From NCBI RefSeq assembly GCF_018122655.1, contig NZ_JAGRQC010000001.1:310001-374000 (forward strand): a DNA stretch of 64,000 nt, read 5' to 3'. Positions 1 to 8,523 of this stretch are shown here, in pieces. The notes under the pieces are model-generated. The model ran no database searches. It was not told where the DNA came from and saw nothing but the letters and a program-made list of their open reading frames with translations. Each line of letters begins with the position of its first letter. Positions within the stretch are counted from its first letter, which is position 1. Position numbers and translations under genes: made by a program. This DNA is from Stakelama marina. GTDB lineage: Bacteria; Pseudomonadota; Alphaproteobacteria; Sphingomonadales; Sphingomonadaceae.

Positions 1-327
1 AATGTCATCCCCAATGACGACGACGTCTTTTCGGTGAAGGCCATGGCGAGCGATGCGCTGATGCAGCCCGAATCGCGTCAGGCGTATCGCAGGCTTCTCG
101 CCCAGGGCTGGACCGATAGCCTGCGCACGCGGTTTCCCGCCGGCGGAATATGGACGTTCTGGGATTATCAGGCCGGCGCCTGGCAGCGGGACGCGGGCTT
201 TCGCATCGACCATCTGCTGCTGAGTCCGATGGCGGCGGACCGCTTCGGCGACGCCGGCGTCGACAAGGCGTATCGCGGACGCGAAAAGGCGAGTGACCAT
301 GCACCGACCTGGGTCCGGCTACGCTAG
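1..327 (+). CDS. xthA: Exodeoxyribonuclease III, C-terminal part (5' end outside window)
   Basis: The reading frame is open from base 1 and stops at 325-327, giving the last 108 residues of an exonuclease III-family protein (endonuclease/exonuclease/phosphatase fold). This enzyme degrades DNA from 3' ends and cuts at abasic sites in base excision repair. The family's C-terminal landmarks are visible: NVIPNDDDVF, a WTFWDYQ segment, FRIDHLL (catalytic Asp) and the final SDHAPTW with the catalytic Asp-His pair. The N-terminal catalytic residues lie outside the window, so intactness cannot be judged. Confidence 0.93.
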   Translation, partial: NVIPNDDDVFSVKAMASDALMQPESRQAYRRLLAQGWTDSLRTRFPAGGIWTFWDYQAGAWQRDAGFRIDHLLLSPMAADRFGDAGVDKAYRGREKASDHAPTWVRLR

Positions 328-491
328 GCGTAAATTCCAGAACCTTGGTCATGGCTGCCGGACATCGGCAGTATTCGCCACACCAAAATTCTAACAAATA
401 CCGAATAACAACGACTTAGGTGTTTGGCACATGTAATGCACTAAGACAGCTGCCGGCGTGTTGACCGGTACAGTCTTGGGAGGATTACCAA

Positions 492-737
492 ATGCGTACA
501 CTCATTGTTTTCGCCGGCGGCCTCGCGCTTTGCACGGCGACTATCGCCACGGCGCATGAAGAAAAGCCGCAGACCGAACACCAGGCGACGACGATGCAGC
601 CGAGCGATCGCAGCGTCAGTCTCGATCGGACGATTTGCGTCAAGCATGAGCCTTTTACCGGGTCGAGAATCGCGAAAAAGACCTGCCACAGCTATCGCGA
701 CTGGCTGAAGCAGGGCATCGATCCGCTCGACCGCTAA
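492..737 (+). CDS. Small exported hypothetical protein
   Basis: An 81-residue protein of unrecognised function. Residues 1-21 form a signal peptide (MRTLIVFAGG, hydrophobic core, cleavage expected after ATA). The mature part is short and hydrophilic, with two cysteines (ICVKHEPFTGSR and KKTCHSYRDW) that could form a disulphide in the periplasm. Similar small 'TGSR...C' exported proteins are common in sphingomonads, but I know of no assigned role. The start at 492 follows a GGGAGG-like ribosome site at about 479-484. It stands alone, with a hairpin downstream. Confidence 0.72.
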   Translation: MRTLIVFAGGLALCTATIATAHEEKPQTEHQATTMQPSDRSVSLDRTICVKHEPFTGSRIAKKTCHSYRDWLKQGIDPLDR

Positions 738-748
738 GGCCTATAGGC

Positions 749-777
749 GGGCGCTCCGGAACGTCACTGGAGCGCCC
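749..777 (+). terminator. Hairpin downstream of the small exported protein
   Basis: A 9-bp perfect stem (GGGCGCTCC / GGAGCGCCC) with an 11-nt loop lies 11 nt after the stop at 737. There is no U-tract, so it may be a weak terminator or an mRNA 3'-end stabiliser. Confidence 0.4.
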
Positions 778-871
778 GGCCATATTCGCGGACGTGCTCG
801 ACGATCCGCCGAAAAGCAAAAATTTCACAAGAACAAGTCGGAACGGCGTCCCTGCTTCCTAAGAAGTGGGC

Positions 872-1678
872 ATGAAAAAACTATTCGCCCCGGCGCTTTG
901 CGCCCTTGTCTTCGCCGCGCCTGCGGTCGCGAGCGAAACCGAAGAAGCCCGTTTCTGCCCGGATCGGCCAGATCTCGCCATATCGGCGTGCATCGTGCCG
1001 CCGGGATCGGCGGTGCTCGAAGTATCGGCGGTCGATTGGGAGCGCGTCACCTTCGACCATGAACGCGAGGACAAGGTCCTTGCCGGCAGCTTCGTGCTGC
1101 GGGCGGGCGTGACCGAGACGACCGAGGTGCGCGTTGGCTGGACGCCCTATGGCCATGTCCGCATCGCCGACGAAGCGCATCACGAAGTCCATGAATATGA
1201 AGGTGTCGGCGACGTCTATGTCGGCGTGAAGCAGAGCCTTGCCAATCCGAGCGGACACGGTTTCGCGGTGGCGCTTCTGCCGTATGCCACGCTGCCTACC
1301 GGCGATCACCATATCGGCGCCGGCGACTGGGGTGCCGGGCTGGCGCTTCCAATCAGCTATTCGATCGGCGAGGGCGTCGAGATCGCCGCGATGCCGCAGG
1401 TCCGCGCGGCCGTCGACGAGGATCGTGACGGCCGGCACCTTGCCTATGGCGGCGTCGTCGGGCTTATTACCGAACTCGGCCACGGCATCGACAGCGCGCT
1501 GGAAATGAAGGTCGAACGCGACCGTGACCCGCATGGTCACGCCACCGACTGGCTCGCGGCGGCGTCGCTTGCCTGGGAACCGCGCCACGGTCTGCAGTTC
1601 GATATCGGCGGCGAGATCGGCCTCAACGCCGAAAGCCCCGATTTCCGCATCCTGACCGGTTTCGCTACCGCGCTTTAA
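872..1678 (+). CDS. Outer-membrane beta-barrel protein, phenol MetA-type transporter family
   Basis: A 268-residue exported protein with a signal peptide (MKKLFAPALCALVFAAPAVA). The mature part shows alternating hydrophobic and polar strands ending in a C-terminal aromatic/hydrophobic strand, with TEVRVGW, GVGDVYVGVK, LLPYATLPTGD and GGEIGLN segments typical of the MetA-pathway-of-phenol-degradation (Phenol_MetA_deg) barrel family. The substrate is unknown. I prefer ATG 872 over the in-frame GTG at 866 because AAGAAG at 861-866 then sits 5 nt upstream. A cysteine pair near the mature N-terminus (FCPDRP...ISACIVP) may form a disulphide. Confidence 0.68.
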   Translation: MKKLFAPALCALVFAAPAVASETEEARFCPDRPDLAISACIVPPGSAVLEVSAVDWERVTFDHEREDKVLAGSFVLRAGVTETTEVRVGWTPYGHVRIADEAHHEVHEYEGVGDVYVGVKQSLANPSGHGFAVALLPYATLPTGDHHIGAGDWGAGLALPISYSIGEGVEIAAMPQVRAAVDEDRDGRHLAYGGVVGLITELGHGIDSALEMKVERDRDPHGHATDWLAAASLAWEPRHGLQFDIGGEIGLNAESPDFRILTGFATAL

Positions 1679-1696
1679 CGATCGGCGGGAGCCGCG

Positions 1697-2884
1697 TCAG
1701 CCCAGCGTCTTCTCATAGACCTGATAGACCTTGTTGACGCGGCTCTCGATCGTTTCGGCGATCGCGACCATTCCCTGATTGTCGTCGAGAATCCAGCCGA
1801 TTTCGCCGCGCGAGGCACCGTAATGCCGAACCGCCGCGCGGCGAATATATTCGATCATCATGAAGGCGAGCTGGCTCGCCATGCGCGATGATTGCAGGCG
1901 CTTCACCACGCCCATCAGCGGCACGCGCATCGTCTTTGCCTTGGGTTTGCGCAGCCACCAGAGCAGCTTCGCCCAGCCGAACGGCAGGAGCGATCCGCCG
2001 AGCGGCTTGATCGCTTCGTTGAGGTCGGGAAGGGTAATCATGAACGCGACGGGTTCGCCGTCGAGTTCGGCGATCATGATGAGATCCTCGAACACGATCG
2101 GTTTCAGCTTCTTGCCGACATCGTCGATTTCGGGCTGGGTGAGGGGGACGAACCCCCAATTGTCCGACCATGCGTCGTTGAGGATGGCGAGGATGATCGC
2201 CGCTTCCTGATCGAATTTCGACTTGTCGACCTTGCGGATGACGATGCGGTCGTTGCGCTCGCCCGACTTGATGATGCGCTGGACGATCGGCGGGAAATCC
2301 TGCGTGATGTCGAGCTCATAGGTCATGAGCTGCTTGACCGGTTGATAGCCAGCGGCCTCGATCCAGCCCTGATATTCGGGGCGGTGATGGCCCATCATCA
2401 CCGTCGGCGGATGGTCATGCCCCTTGGTCAGCAGGCCCGGTTCTTCCCAGACCGACAGCGAAACCGGGCCGATCGCACGGTCCATCCCCTTTTCACGCAG
2501 CCATTGTTCGGCGCGTTCGATCAGCAGTCGGGCGGTATCGGAATCCTCCGCCTCGAACATGCCCCAGAACCCCGCGCCGGGCCCGAAGCCCTGTGCGCGC
2601 GGCATCGTCAGGGCGAGCGTATCGAGATGCGCGGAGATGCGTCCGACGACCGCGCCACCGCGTTCGGCGAGGAAAAGCTGCCCTTCGGCATGGCTGAACC
2701 AGCCATTCTTTTTCGGGTCGATCATCCCCGCGACTTCGCTTTTCAGCGGAGGAACCCAGTTGGGGTCATTTCGATAAAGTCGATAAGGGAGATCGATAAA
2801 AGCCTTGCGGTCGGCGTTGTTTGCGACGGGGCGGATCGATATATTCTGGGTCAAGGAAAAGCGCCTTTTCGTTTGATAACGCAC
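1697..2884 (-). CDS. GNAT-superfamily acyltransferase, candidate bacterial ceramide synthase (bCerS)
   Basis: A 395-residue soluble protein often labelled 'N-acetyltransferase' or 'dATP pyrophosphohydrolase' in sphingomonads. It opens with SIRPV..DRKAFIDLPYRLYR.DPNWVPPL, carries the two-lobed acyl-CoA N-acyltransferase pattern (VGRISAHLD, GFWGMFE, IGPVSLS near residues 80-150) and ends with GEIGWILDDNQGMVAI. A GNAT protein of this type is reported as the ceramide synthase in Caulobacter sphingolipid loci (from memory). Together with spt, acp and a CerR-like gene in the same region, N-acylation of the sphingoid base is a reasonable inference. The start is uncertain: GTG 2884, or TTG 2854 with AAAAGG 9 nt upstream. 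Confidence 0.7.
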   Translation of the reverse strand: MRYQTKRRFSLTQNISIRPVANNADRKAFIDLPYRLYRNDPNWVPPLKSEVAGMIDPKKNGWFSHAEGQLFLAERGGAVVGRISAHLDTLALTMPRAQGFGPGAGFWGMFEAEDSDTARLLIERAEQWLREKGMDRAIGPVSLSVWEEPGLLTKGHDHPPTVMMGHHRPEYQGWIEAAGYQPVKQLMTYELDITQDFPPIVQRIIKSGERNDRIVIRKVDKSKFDQEAAIILAILNDAWSDNWGFVPLTQPEIDDVGKKLKPIVFEDLIMIAELDGEPVAFMITLPDLNEAIKPLGGSLLPFGWAKLLWWLRKPKAKTMRVPLMGVVKRLQSSRMASQLAFMMIEYIRRAAVRHYGASRGEIGWILDDNQGMVAIAETIESRVNKVYQVYEKTLG

Positions 2885-2985
2885 TCTCGTCTGGGTGCGG
2901 CGCTGTCAACCATGTTTGCGCCAAGCTAGGACGCCAGCGCAATCGCAACCTCAAATTGCCTCGCAATCGCCACTATCTGGGGTCA

Positions 2986-4101
2986 ATGGCACAGCTTATG
3001 GAAAGCTCTCTTCGTCTCGATCGCGGCGCCGCCGCGGACAGCAGCAGCGCCCGTCCCGCCGCTACGCACCGCGCGGCGGAGGACAAGGCCATGCTGCGCG
3101 CCGCGGCCGAACTGACCCGCGACATCAACAAGGCGCGGCCGGCGATATATTGGTCGGACCTGATCGCGTCGGTAGCGATCGGCTATCCCGCGCTTTACGT
3201 GGCGGCGACGTCGCATACGACCTGGCTCGCCATCGTCGCGGGCGTGGTCGCCGTACTGGCGCTGTACCGTGCGATCAGCTTCATCCACGAGCTGACGCAT
3301 ATCAAGCATGCCGCCATGCCGGGGTTCCGGCTGGGCTGGAACCTGCTGGTCGGCATTCCGATGCTGACCCCGTCCTTCATGTATGAAGGCGTTCATACGC
3401 TGCATCATGCCAAGACACGCTATGGCACGGTCGAAGATCCCGAATATCTGCCGCTCGCGCTGATGAAGCCGTGGACGCTGCCGACCTTCATCCTGGTGGC
3501 GGCGCTGGCGCCCGTCGGCCTGCTGATCCGCTACGCGGTCCTGTCGCCGCTGTCGGTGGTGATGCCGTCGCTGCGCAAGGCAGTCGTCGAGCGCTATTCG
3601 TCGCTGTCGATCAACCCCTCCTTCCGCCGCCGTCTGCCCGAAGGCGACTTCCGCGCCCAGTGGCACCGGATCGAAGCAGCGGCCAGCCTATGGGCTATCG
3701 CGCTGCTCGTGATGGTCGGCACCGGCATCATTCCGCTGCACGCATTCATCGTGTTGCTGGCCGTGTCGTCGGGCGTGGCGGTGATCAACCAGCTTCGCAC
3801 GCTGGTCGCGCATCTGTGGGAAAATGAGGGCGAGCCGATGAGCGTGACCGCGCAGTATCTCGATTCGGTCAATGTCCCGCCGCCGGCGATGCTGCCGATG
3901 CTGTGGGCGCCGGTCGGACTGCGCTATCACGCGCTGCACCACCTGCTGCCTAGCCTTCCCTATCACTCGCTGGGCGAGGCACATCGCCGCATTACCGGTG
4001 CGCTGGAGCTCGATTCGCCGTTCCACAAGGCGAGCCATACGGGGATGCCGGTGCTCGTGGGGCGGATCGCGCGCAGCACGATCAGCGCCCGTCGCCGCTA
4101 A
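2986..4101 (+). CDS. Membrane-bound fatty-acid desaturase/hydroxylase family protein
   Basis: A 371-residue integral membrane di-iron enzyme. Histidine clusters of the family are present: HELTHIKH, HTLHHAKTRYG and, near the C-terminus, HALHHLLPSLPYH. Four or more hydrophobic segments are visible (SVAIGYPALYVAATS, TWLAIVAGVVAVLAL, FILVAALAPVGLLIRYAVL, LWAIALLVMVGTGIIPLHAFIVLLAVSSG). The family desaturates or hydroxylates acyl chains. Its place between the candidate ceramide synthase and lptGF suggests it acts on sphingoid base or ceramide acyl chain, but a phospholipid substrate is equally possible. ATG 2986 begins a cytosolic Ala-rich N-terminus. It is divergent from the GNAT gene. Confidence 0.85.
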   Translation: MAQLMESSLRLDRGAAADSSSARPAATHRAAEDKAMLRAAAELTRDINKARPAIYWSDLIASVAIGYPALYVAATSHTTWLAIVAGVVAVLALYRAISFIHELTHIKHAAMPGFRLGWNLLVGIPMLTPSFMYEGVHTLHHAKTRYGTVEDPEYLPLALMKPWTLPTFILVAALAPVGLLIRYAVLSPLSVVMPSLRKAVVERYSSLSINPSFRRRLPEGDFRAQWHRIEAAASLWAIALLVMVGTGIIPLHAFIVLLAVSSGVAVINQLRTLVAHLWENEGEPMSVTAQYLDSVNVPPPAMLPMLWAPVGLRYHALHHLLPSLPYHSLGEAHRRITGALELDSPFHKASHTGMPVLVGRIARSTISARRR

Positions 4102-4116
4102 GAGCGGCGTCGGCGG

Positions 4117-5214
4117 CTATTCCTCGGTTCGGAAGAGCACGGCCTCGCCGATCAGCAGGAACAGCAGGAACGGCGCCCACGCCGCGAGGAACGGCGGATA
4201 AGCACCGAGATTGCCCATCGCGATCGCGAAATTGTCGGCGACGAAATAGGCGAAACCCAGCGCCATCCCGATTACCGCGCGCAGGAACAGCTTGCCCGAC
4301 CGCGCGATGCCGAATGCCGACACCGCGCCGAGCAGCGGCATCAGTACCGCCGACAGCGGTTCCGACAGCTTGTGCCACAACGACCCTTCCAGCGCCTTGG
4401 TTGGCCGTCCGGCCTCCTTCAGGTCGGTAATCGCCGAGCGCAGTTCGCCGAACGACAGACCGTCGGCATCGACATTCGATAGCGTGAACTGGCCGGGCGT
4501 GATCCCCTTGCCGAACCGCGCGGCGGGGATTTTCGTTTTCTCCCCGCTGGCAACGTCGAAGCGGATGGCGTTTTCGATCCGCCATGCGTCGCCGTCGCGC
4601 TGGCCGATCGGCGCGGTCACGATGTCGCGCAGCGTTCCACCGTCGCGTTCGTAGATGGTGACGCCAGCCAGGCGTTCCTGTCCGTTCACCTGGCCGATCT
4701 GGTTGACATGGATCAGATTCCCGCCGTCGCGGACCCAGATGTTCGATCGGTTGCCATGGTCGATCGGCAGCGGCCCGTAATCGACATCCTTCCACTGGTT
4801 TAGCGTCGCTGTCGCCCGCGCCACGACGCGCTGGTTGAAGGTGAACGAAATCGCCGCGACGCCTAGGCTGGCGATCAGCAGCGGCGCGAGCACCTGATGC
4901 GCGGAAAGACCCGCCGATTTCAGGGCGACGATCTCGCTGTTCTGATTGAGCGTCGATAGCGTGATGATCGTGCCCAACAGTGCGGCGAAGGGCAGGAACT
5001 GGGCGATGATCTGCGGGGTGCGCAGGCTGACATAGTGCCAGATTTCCGCCTGTCCGTTGCCCGGATGCGCCAATATCCGACCCGATTCGCTGAGCAGGTC
5101 GAGCGTCTGGAGGATCAGTACCAGCCCCGCCAGAATGGCGAAGGTCCGAACGAGAAACAGCCGCGCCATATAGATCGAGATCGTGCGCGAGGGGAAGAAG
5201 TCGGCCTGGCTCAT
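4117..5214 (-). CDS. lptG: LptG-type permease subunit (YjgP/YjgQ family)
   Basis: A 365-residue inner-membrane protein of the LptF/LptG family, the permease half of the LptB2FG exporter that extracts glycolipid from the inner membrane. Membrane helices are visible near residues 15-35, 55-80 and 100-120, then a periplasmic beta-jellyroll-like domain (about 130-260), then three C-terminal helices (LSAVLMPLLGAVSAF..., AVIGMALGFAYFVADN, AWAPFLLFLLIGEAVLF). ATG 5214 overlaps the lptF stop by 4 nt (ATGA), indicating translational coupling. Position inside the sphingolipid locus raises the possibility of a glycosphingolipid cargo. Confidence 0.9.
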   Translation of the reverse strand: MSQADFFPSRTISIYMARLFLVRTFAILAGLVLILQTLDLLSESGRILAHPGNGQAEIWHYVSLRTPQIIAQFLPFAALLGTIITLSTLNQNSEIVALKSAGLSAHQVLAPLLIASLGVAAISFTFNQRVVARATATLNQWKDVDYGPLPIDHGNRSNIWVRDGGNLIHVNQIGQVNGQERLAGVTIYERDGGTLRDIVTAPIGQRDGDAWRIENAIRFDVASGEKTKIPAARFGKGITPGQFTLSNVDADGLSFGELRSAITDLKEAGRPTKALEGSLWHKLSEPLSAVLMPLLGAVSAFGIARSGKLFLRAVIGMALGFAYFVADNFAIAMGNLGAYPPFLAAWAPFLLFLLIGEAVLFRTEE

Positions 5215-6401
5215 GCCGTGCGCTTTCTGCCTGGAAGACGTTTGGAAATTGCCTTGCCGATCTTGGTCGCCCCGCGTTCGAGCGAGCCGATCGGCTGCCC
5301 GCCGGGCACGAAGGCGGCGACATAATACATGCGAATGACGAGCGCGGCGAAGATCAGGAACGGGCCCCATAGCGCGATGACCGGGTCGATCCGGCCAAGG
5401 CCGCCGATCGACGCGCCATATTCGTTCACCTTGTGATAGGTGATGAGCATGACGAGCGCGAGGAAGACGCCGAGCGCCGATGTCGATCGCTTGGGCGGTA
5501 CGCCAAGCGCAAGCGCGAGCAGCGGCAGCAGGAATATCGTCGCCGCCTCTACGACGCGGAAATGGAAATTGGCGCGGCTGGTATCGCGCTGTTCTTCCGA
5601 TACCGCGGGACTGTGCCCGACCCTCAGCAATTCGGGCAGCGTCAGTTCGAGATTATTGTCGCCGCGTTTTCGGAAATTCTTGAGCTTGGGCAGATCGATC
5701 GGCAGGTCGTGCGCGGTAAAGGTCAGAACCCGCGGCACGACGAATCCCGGCGCTTCGTGGACCAGCGTGCCGTTGGTCAGGCGAAAGATGATCGTGTCGG
5801 GGTCGTCGGTGGCGAGAAACTTGCCGCTCTGCGCGGTAACTGCCAGCCAGCCGCCATCGTCCATCTTGCGGTTGAGGAAAATCCCCTCGAGATCGGCGCC
5901 GCCATTGTGGCTCTGTTCGATCCGGAGCGTCATCTTGTCACCGAAATTGGTGAATTCGCCCACCTTGATCGACGCGCCCAGCGCGCCCGAGCGCAGTTCG
6001 AACCGCAATCCTTCGTAATTGTAGCGCGCCCAGGGCTGGACGAAGCCGACGATGCCGAGATTGAGCAGCGCGAGCGCGATCGCGTACATGTACGGCACCT
6101 TCAGCAGCCGCGAATAGCCCATGCCGACCGCGCGCATCACGTCGAGCTCGGACGAGGTGGCCAGCCGGCGAAAGGCGAGCAGCGTTCCGAGCAGCAACCC
6201 GATGGGTATGCCGAGGCCAAGATATTCGGGCAGCAGGTTGGCGAGCATCCGCCATACCACGCTGATCGGCCCGCCTTCGGTCGCGACGAAATCGAACAGC
6301 CGCAGCATCCGGTCGAGCACCAGCAGCATCGCCGCGATCAGGAGCGTCGATATGAGCGGCACCGCGATGAGCCGGGCCATGTAGCGATCGATCGCTTTCA
6401 T
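5211..6401 (-). CDS. lptF: LptF-type permease subunit (YjgP/YjgQ family)
   Basis: A 396-residue partner of LptG. It starts MKAIDRYMARLIAVPLI, the usual LptF opening, with N-terminal helices (STLLIAAMLLVLDRM, LPEYLGLGIPIGLLLGTLLAF, YMYAIALALLNLGIVGFV), a periplasmic domain around residues 130-270, and C-terminal helices (VVEAATIFLLPLLALALGVP, ALGVFLALVMLITYHKVNEY, ALWGPFLIFAALVIRMYYV). ATG 6401 gives the expected family N-terminus. The ATPase LptB and the LptC/A/D/E components are not in this window. It is the first gene of the lptF-lptG pair. Confidence 0.9.
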   Translation of the reverse strand: MKAIDRYMARLIAVPLISTLLIAAMLLVLDRMLRLFDFVATEGGPISVVWRMLANLLPEYLGLGIPIGLLLGTLLAFRRLATSSELDVMRAVGMGYSRLLKVPYMYAIALALLNLGIVGFVQPWARYNYEGLRFELRSGALGASIKVGEFTNFGDKMTLRIEQSHNGGADLEGIFLNRKMDDGGWLAVTAQSGKFLATDDPDTIIFRLTNGTLVHEAPGFVVPRVLTFTAHDLPIDLPKLKNFRKRGDNNLELTLPELLRVGHSPAVSEEQRDTSRANFHFRVVEAATIFLLPLLALALGVPPKRSTSALGVFLALVMLITYHKVNEYGASIGGLGRIDPVIALWGPFLIFAALVIRMYYVAAFVPGGQPIGSLERGATKIGKAISKRLPGRKRTA

Positions 6402-6492
6402 CGTCGGAAAAATCTGGCCTTTCGCGGGAAGGGACGCGTCGGTTGCGGGTGCAGATTGGCTATAGCGGCAGCATATTGCCGCGTCAGCCCCT

Positions 6493-8472
6493 TCACGCCG
6501 ATGCGCGCCGCGCCTCGGGCTGCTTATGGACAGCCGCCATCGCCTGGCGCAGCGCGTCCGCCATGCCGTTGATCGTATAGGGCTTTCTGAGCACGATATG
6601 GCCGCCGAATTGCGCGCTGTCGGCGGTGTCGCCGGCATAGCCGGTAACGAATATCACGCCGACGCCGTCCAGCATGGCCCCCAACTGGTCGATCAACTCC
6701 GGACCGGTCTGATCGGGCATCATCACGTCGGTAACGATGCAGTCGACATGCGCCGCCGCCTTTATCCTTGCCGGGGCTTCGAGCGGGGCGGGGCAGGCGA
6801 TCACATTGTGGCCCAGTTCCTCGAGCACGGCGACGGTGGCCGCAAGCACACGTTCGTCGTCTTCGACCACGAGGATGTCGAGCGCGTCCGACGGTGCCGC
6901 CGGCGCTGCGGCAATAGGCACGGCCTCTGCAAATGCGGCCTCGGCCACTTCGACATGGCGGGGAAGCAGCAGCGTTACGGTGGTGCCGACACCTTCGACC
7001 GAATCGATGGTCACCTGCCCGCGCGATTGGCGAACGAACCCGAAAATCTGGCTGAGGCCGAGGCCGGTGCCCTTGCCGACCGGCTTGGTCGTGAAAAACG
7101 GCTCGAATGCACGTTCGACGACCTCTGGCGGCATGCCGCAGCCGGTGTCGCAGACGCTGATCGCCAGATAGTCGCCCGCCTCGCACTCGGCCAGTTCGCC
7201 TTCCTTGAGCGTGCGGCCACCGGTTTCGATGGTCAGCGTTCCGCGACCCTGCATCGCGTCACGCGCATTGACCGCGAGGTTCAGGATCGCGTTTTCGAGC
7301 TGATGGCGATCCGCCCAGACCTTCCAGCCCAGACCGGCGTCATGAACCTCGACCGAGATCGCCTCGCCGATCGTGCGTTCGAACAGCTCCTGCATCTCGC
7401 CGATCAGCGATGCGCCCTCGATCGCTTCGGGTAGCAGCGGCTCGGAGCGGGCGAAGCCGAGCAGTCGCCGGGTCAGCGCAGCGGCGCGCTTGGCGCCCTC
7501 CATCGCATTGTCGATATGCTGCACGGCGCCCGCCGCACCGCTTTCGACATGGCGTCTGGCGAGTTCGAGACCGCCGATCACGACCGCCAGCATGTTGTTG
7601 AAGTCATGCGCGATACCGCCGGTCAGCTGGCCGACCGCCTCCATCTTCTGGATCTGGCGCAGCTTGGCTTCGGCAGCCTCGCGTTCCTTTGCTTCTTCGC
7701 GCAATCGCTCGGTCGCGCTCTCGACTGCGGCTTCGAGCGCTTCGGAACGCTCACGCTCGCTCGCCGCCTCTGCATCGGCCATGGCGCGTTCACCGAGCAC
7801 GCGCACCGTCAGCCAGGCCAGCGCGATCGCGGCCAGGATCAGGAGGATGCCGAGCGCGACCAGCGCTTTCGTGATCGTCGCCGATTGCGCCAGCGTGGTT
7901 TGCGCGGCCGCCGTGCGCAGGCGCAAGAGGTTGCGTTCGGTGGCGATGACGCCGTCGAGATTGCGCGTCAGGTGCCGCAGCGCCGGAGTGTCGCGGTCGG
8001 CGTTGTAAAAGGCATATGCCTTCTGGTTCTGGTCGTGCTGGGTGTACCAGGCGATGCGGTCGAGTTCCTTGCCGCGCCGCCGATAGCTGGTTTCCAGCGC
8101 GTCGATCTGGCGAAGCTGGGTCGGGTTTCCGTAGGAGGAGCGGCGAAGCTGGCCGATGATCGTGCCCGCGCGCAACCACTGGTCCGAATAGACCTGCCCG
8201 ATCTCGCGCTCTCCGCTGATGACATAGCGGCCGAGCGACGCCTCCGCGCTCGCCATCGTTTCCGAAAGCGTACGGGCGAGGATCATCACCTCGTAGCTGT
8301 GCGATTGAAGGGCGAGGGCGCGGTCGCGTTCGCGGTCGGCGTCGCGCATGGTGAAGATGATACCGGCGATCACTGCCGCGCCCATCAACCCGATGACGAC
8401 CATCAGCGTCGTCCGCCAGGCCGATCGCGGCGTCTTCACGTCCTCGGCGCTGTTGCTTTCGCTAGCGCGCAT
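6493..8472 (-). CDS. Hybrid sensor histidine kinase with CHASE3-like sensor and C-terminal receiver
   Basis: A 659-residue membrane kinase. Helix 1 is at about 20-42, followed by a periplasmic helical CHASE3-like domain (43-200, including the family-like YVISGERE segment), helix 2 at about 203-226, and a Glu/Ala-rich coiled coil (230-275). The HisKA motif GGIAHDFNN has phospho-acceptor His289. Then come the N-box NLAVNARDAM, the G boxes (DTGCGMP, GKGTGLGLSQ) and a receiver domain starting DILVVEDD with its phospho-Asp in VTDVMMPD and KPY near the end. No cognate regulator lies next to it. It sits between lptF and spt on the same strand; a role in regulating this locus is only inferred. Confidence 0.9.
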   Translation of the reverse strand: MRASESNSAEDVKTPRSAWRTTLMVVIGLMGAAVIAGIIFTMRDADRERDRALALQSHSYEVMILARTLSETMASAEASLGRYVISGEREIGQVYSDQWLRAGTIIGQLRRSSYGNPTQLRQIDALETSYRRRGKELDRIAWYTQHDQNQKAYAFYNADRDTPALRHLTRNLDGVIATERNLLRLRTAAAQTTLAQSATITKALVALGILLILAAIALAWLTVRVLGERAMADAEAASERERSEALEAAVESATERLREEAKEREAAEAKLRQIQKMEAVGQLTGGIAHDFNNMLAVVIGGLELARRHVESGAAGAVQHIDNAMEGAKRAAALTRRLLGFARSEPLLPEAIEGASLIGEMQELFERTIGEAISVEVHDAGLGWKVWADRHQLENAILNLAVNARDAMQGRGTLTIETGGRTLKEGELAECEAGDYLAISVCDTGCGMPPEVVERAFEPFFTTKPVGKGTGLGLSQIFGFVRQSRGQVTIDSVEGVGTTVTLLLPRHVEVAEAAFAEAVPIAAAPAAPSDALDILVVEDDERVLAATVAVLEELGHNVIACPAPLEAPARIKAAAHVDCIVTDVMMPDQTGPELIDQLGAMLDGVGVIFVTGYAGDTADSAQFGGHIVLRKPYTINGMADALRQAMAAVHKQPEARRASA

Positions 8473-8523
8473 TCCCTTCCCCGCACCTGATGTCCGCGCT
8501 GCCCCCCAAACAGCAAAACAAGT

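Noticed and set aside
881..1588. Long open frame antisense to the beta-barrel gene
   Set aside because: Low-complexity Arg/Ala-rich translation with no family features; typical antisense opening in high-GC DNA. Similar antisense frames over nrdJ, edd, zwf, fabF and the ABC permease were discarded for the same reason.
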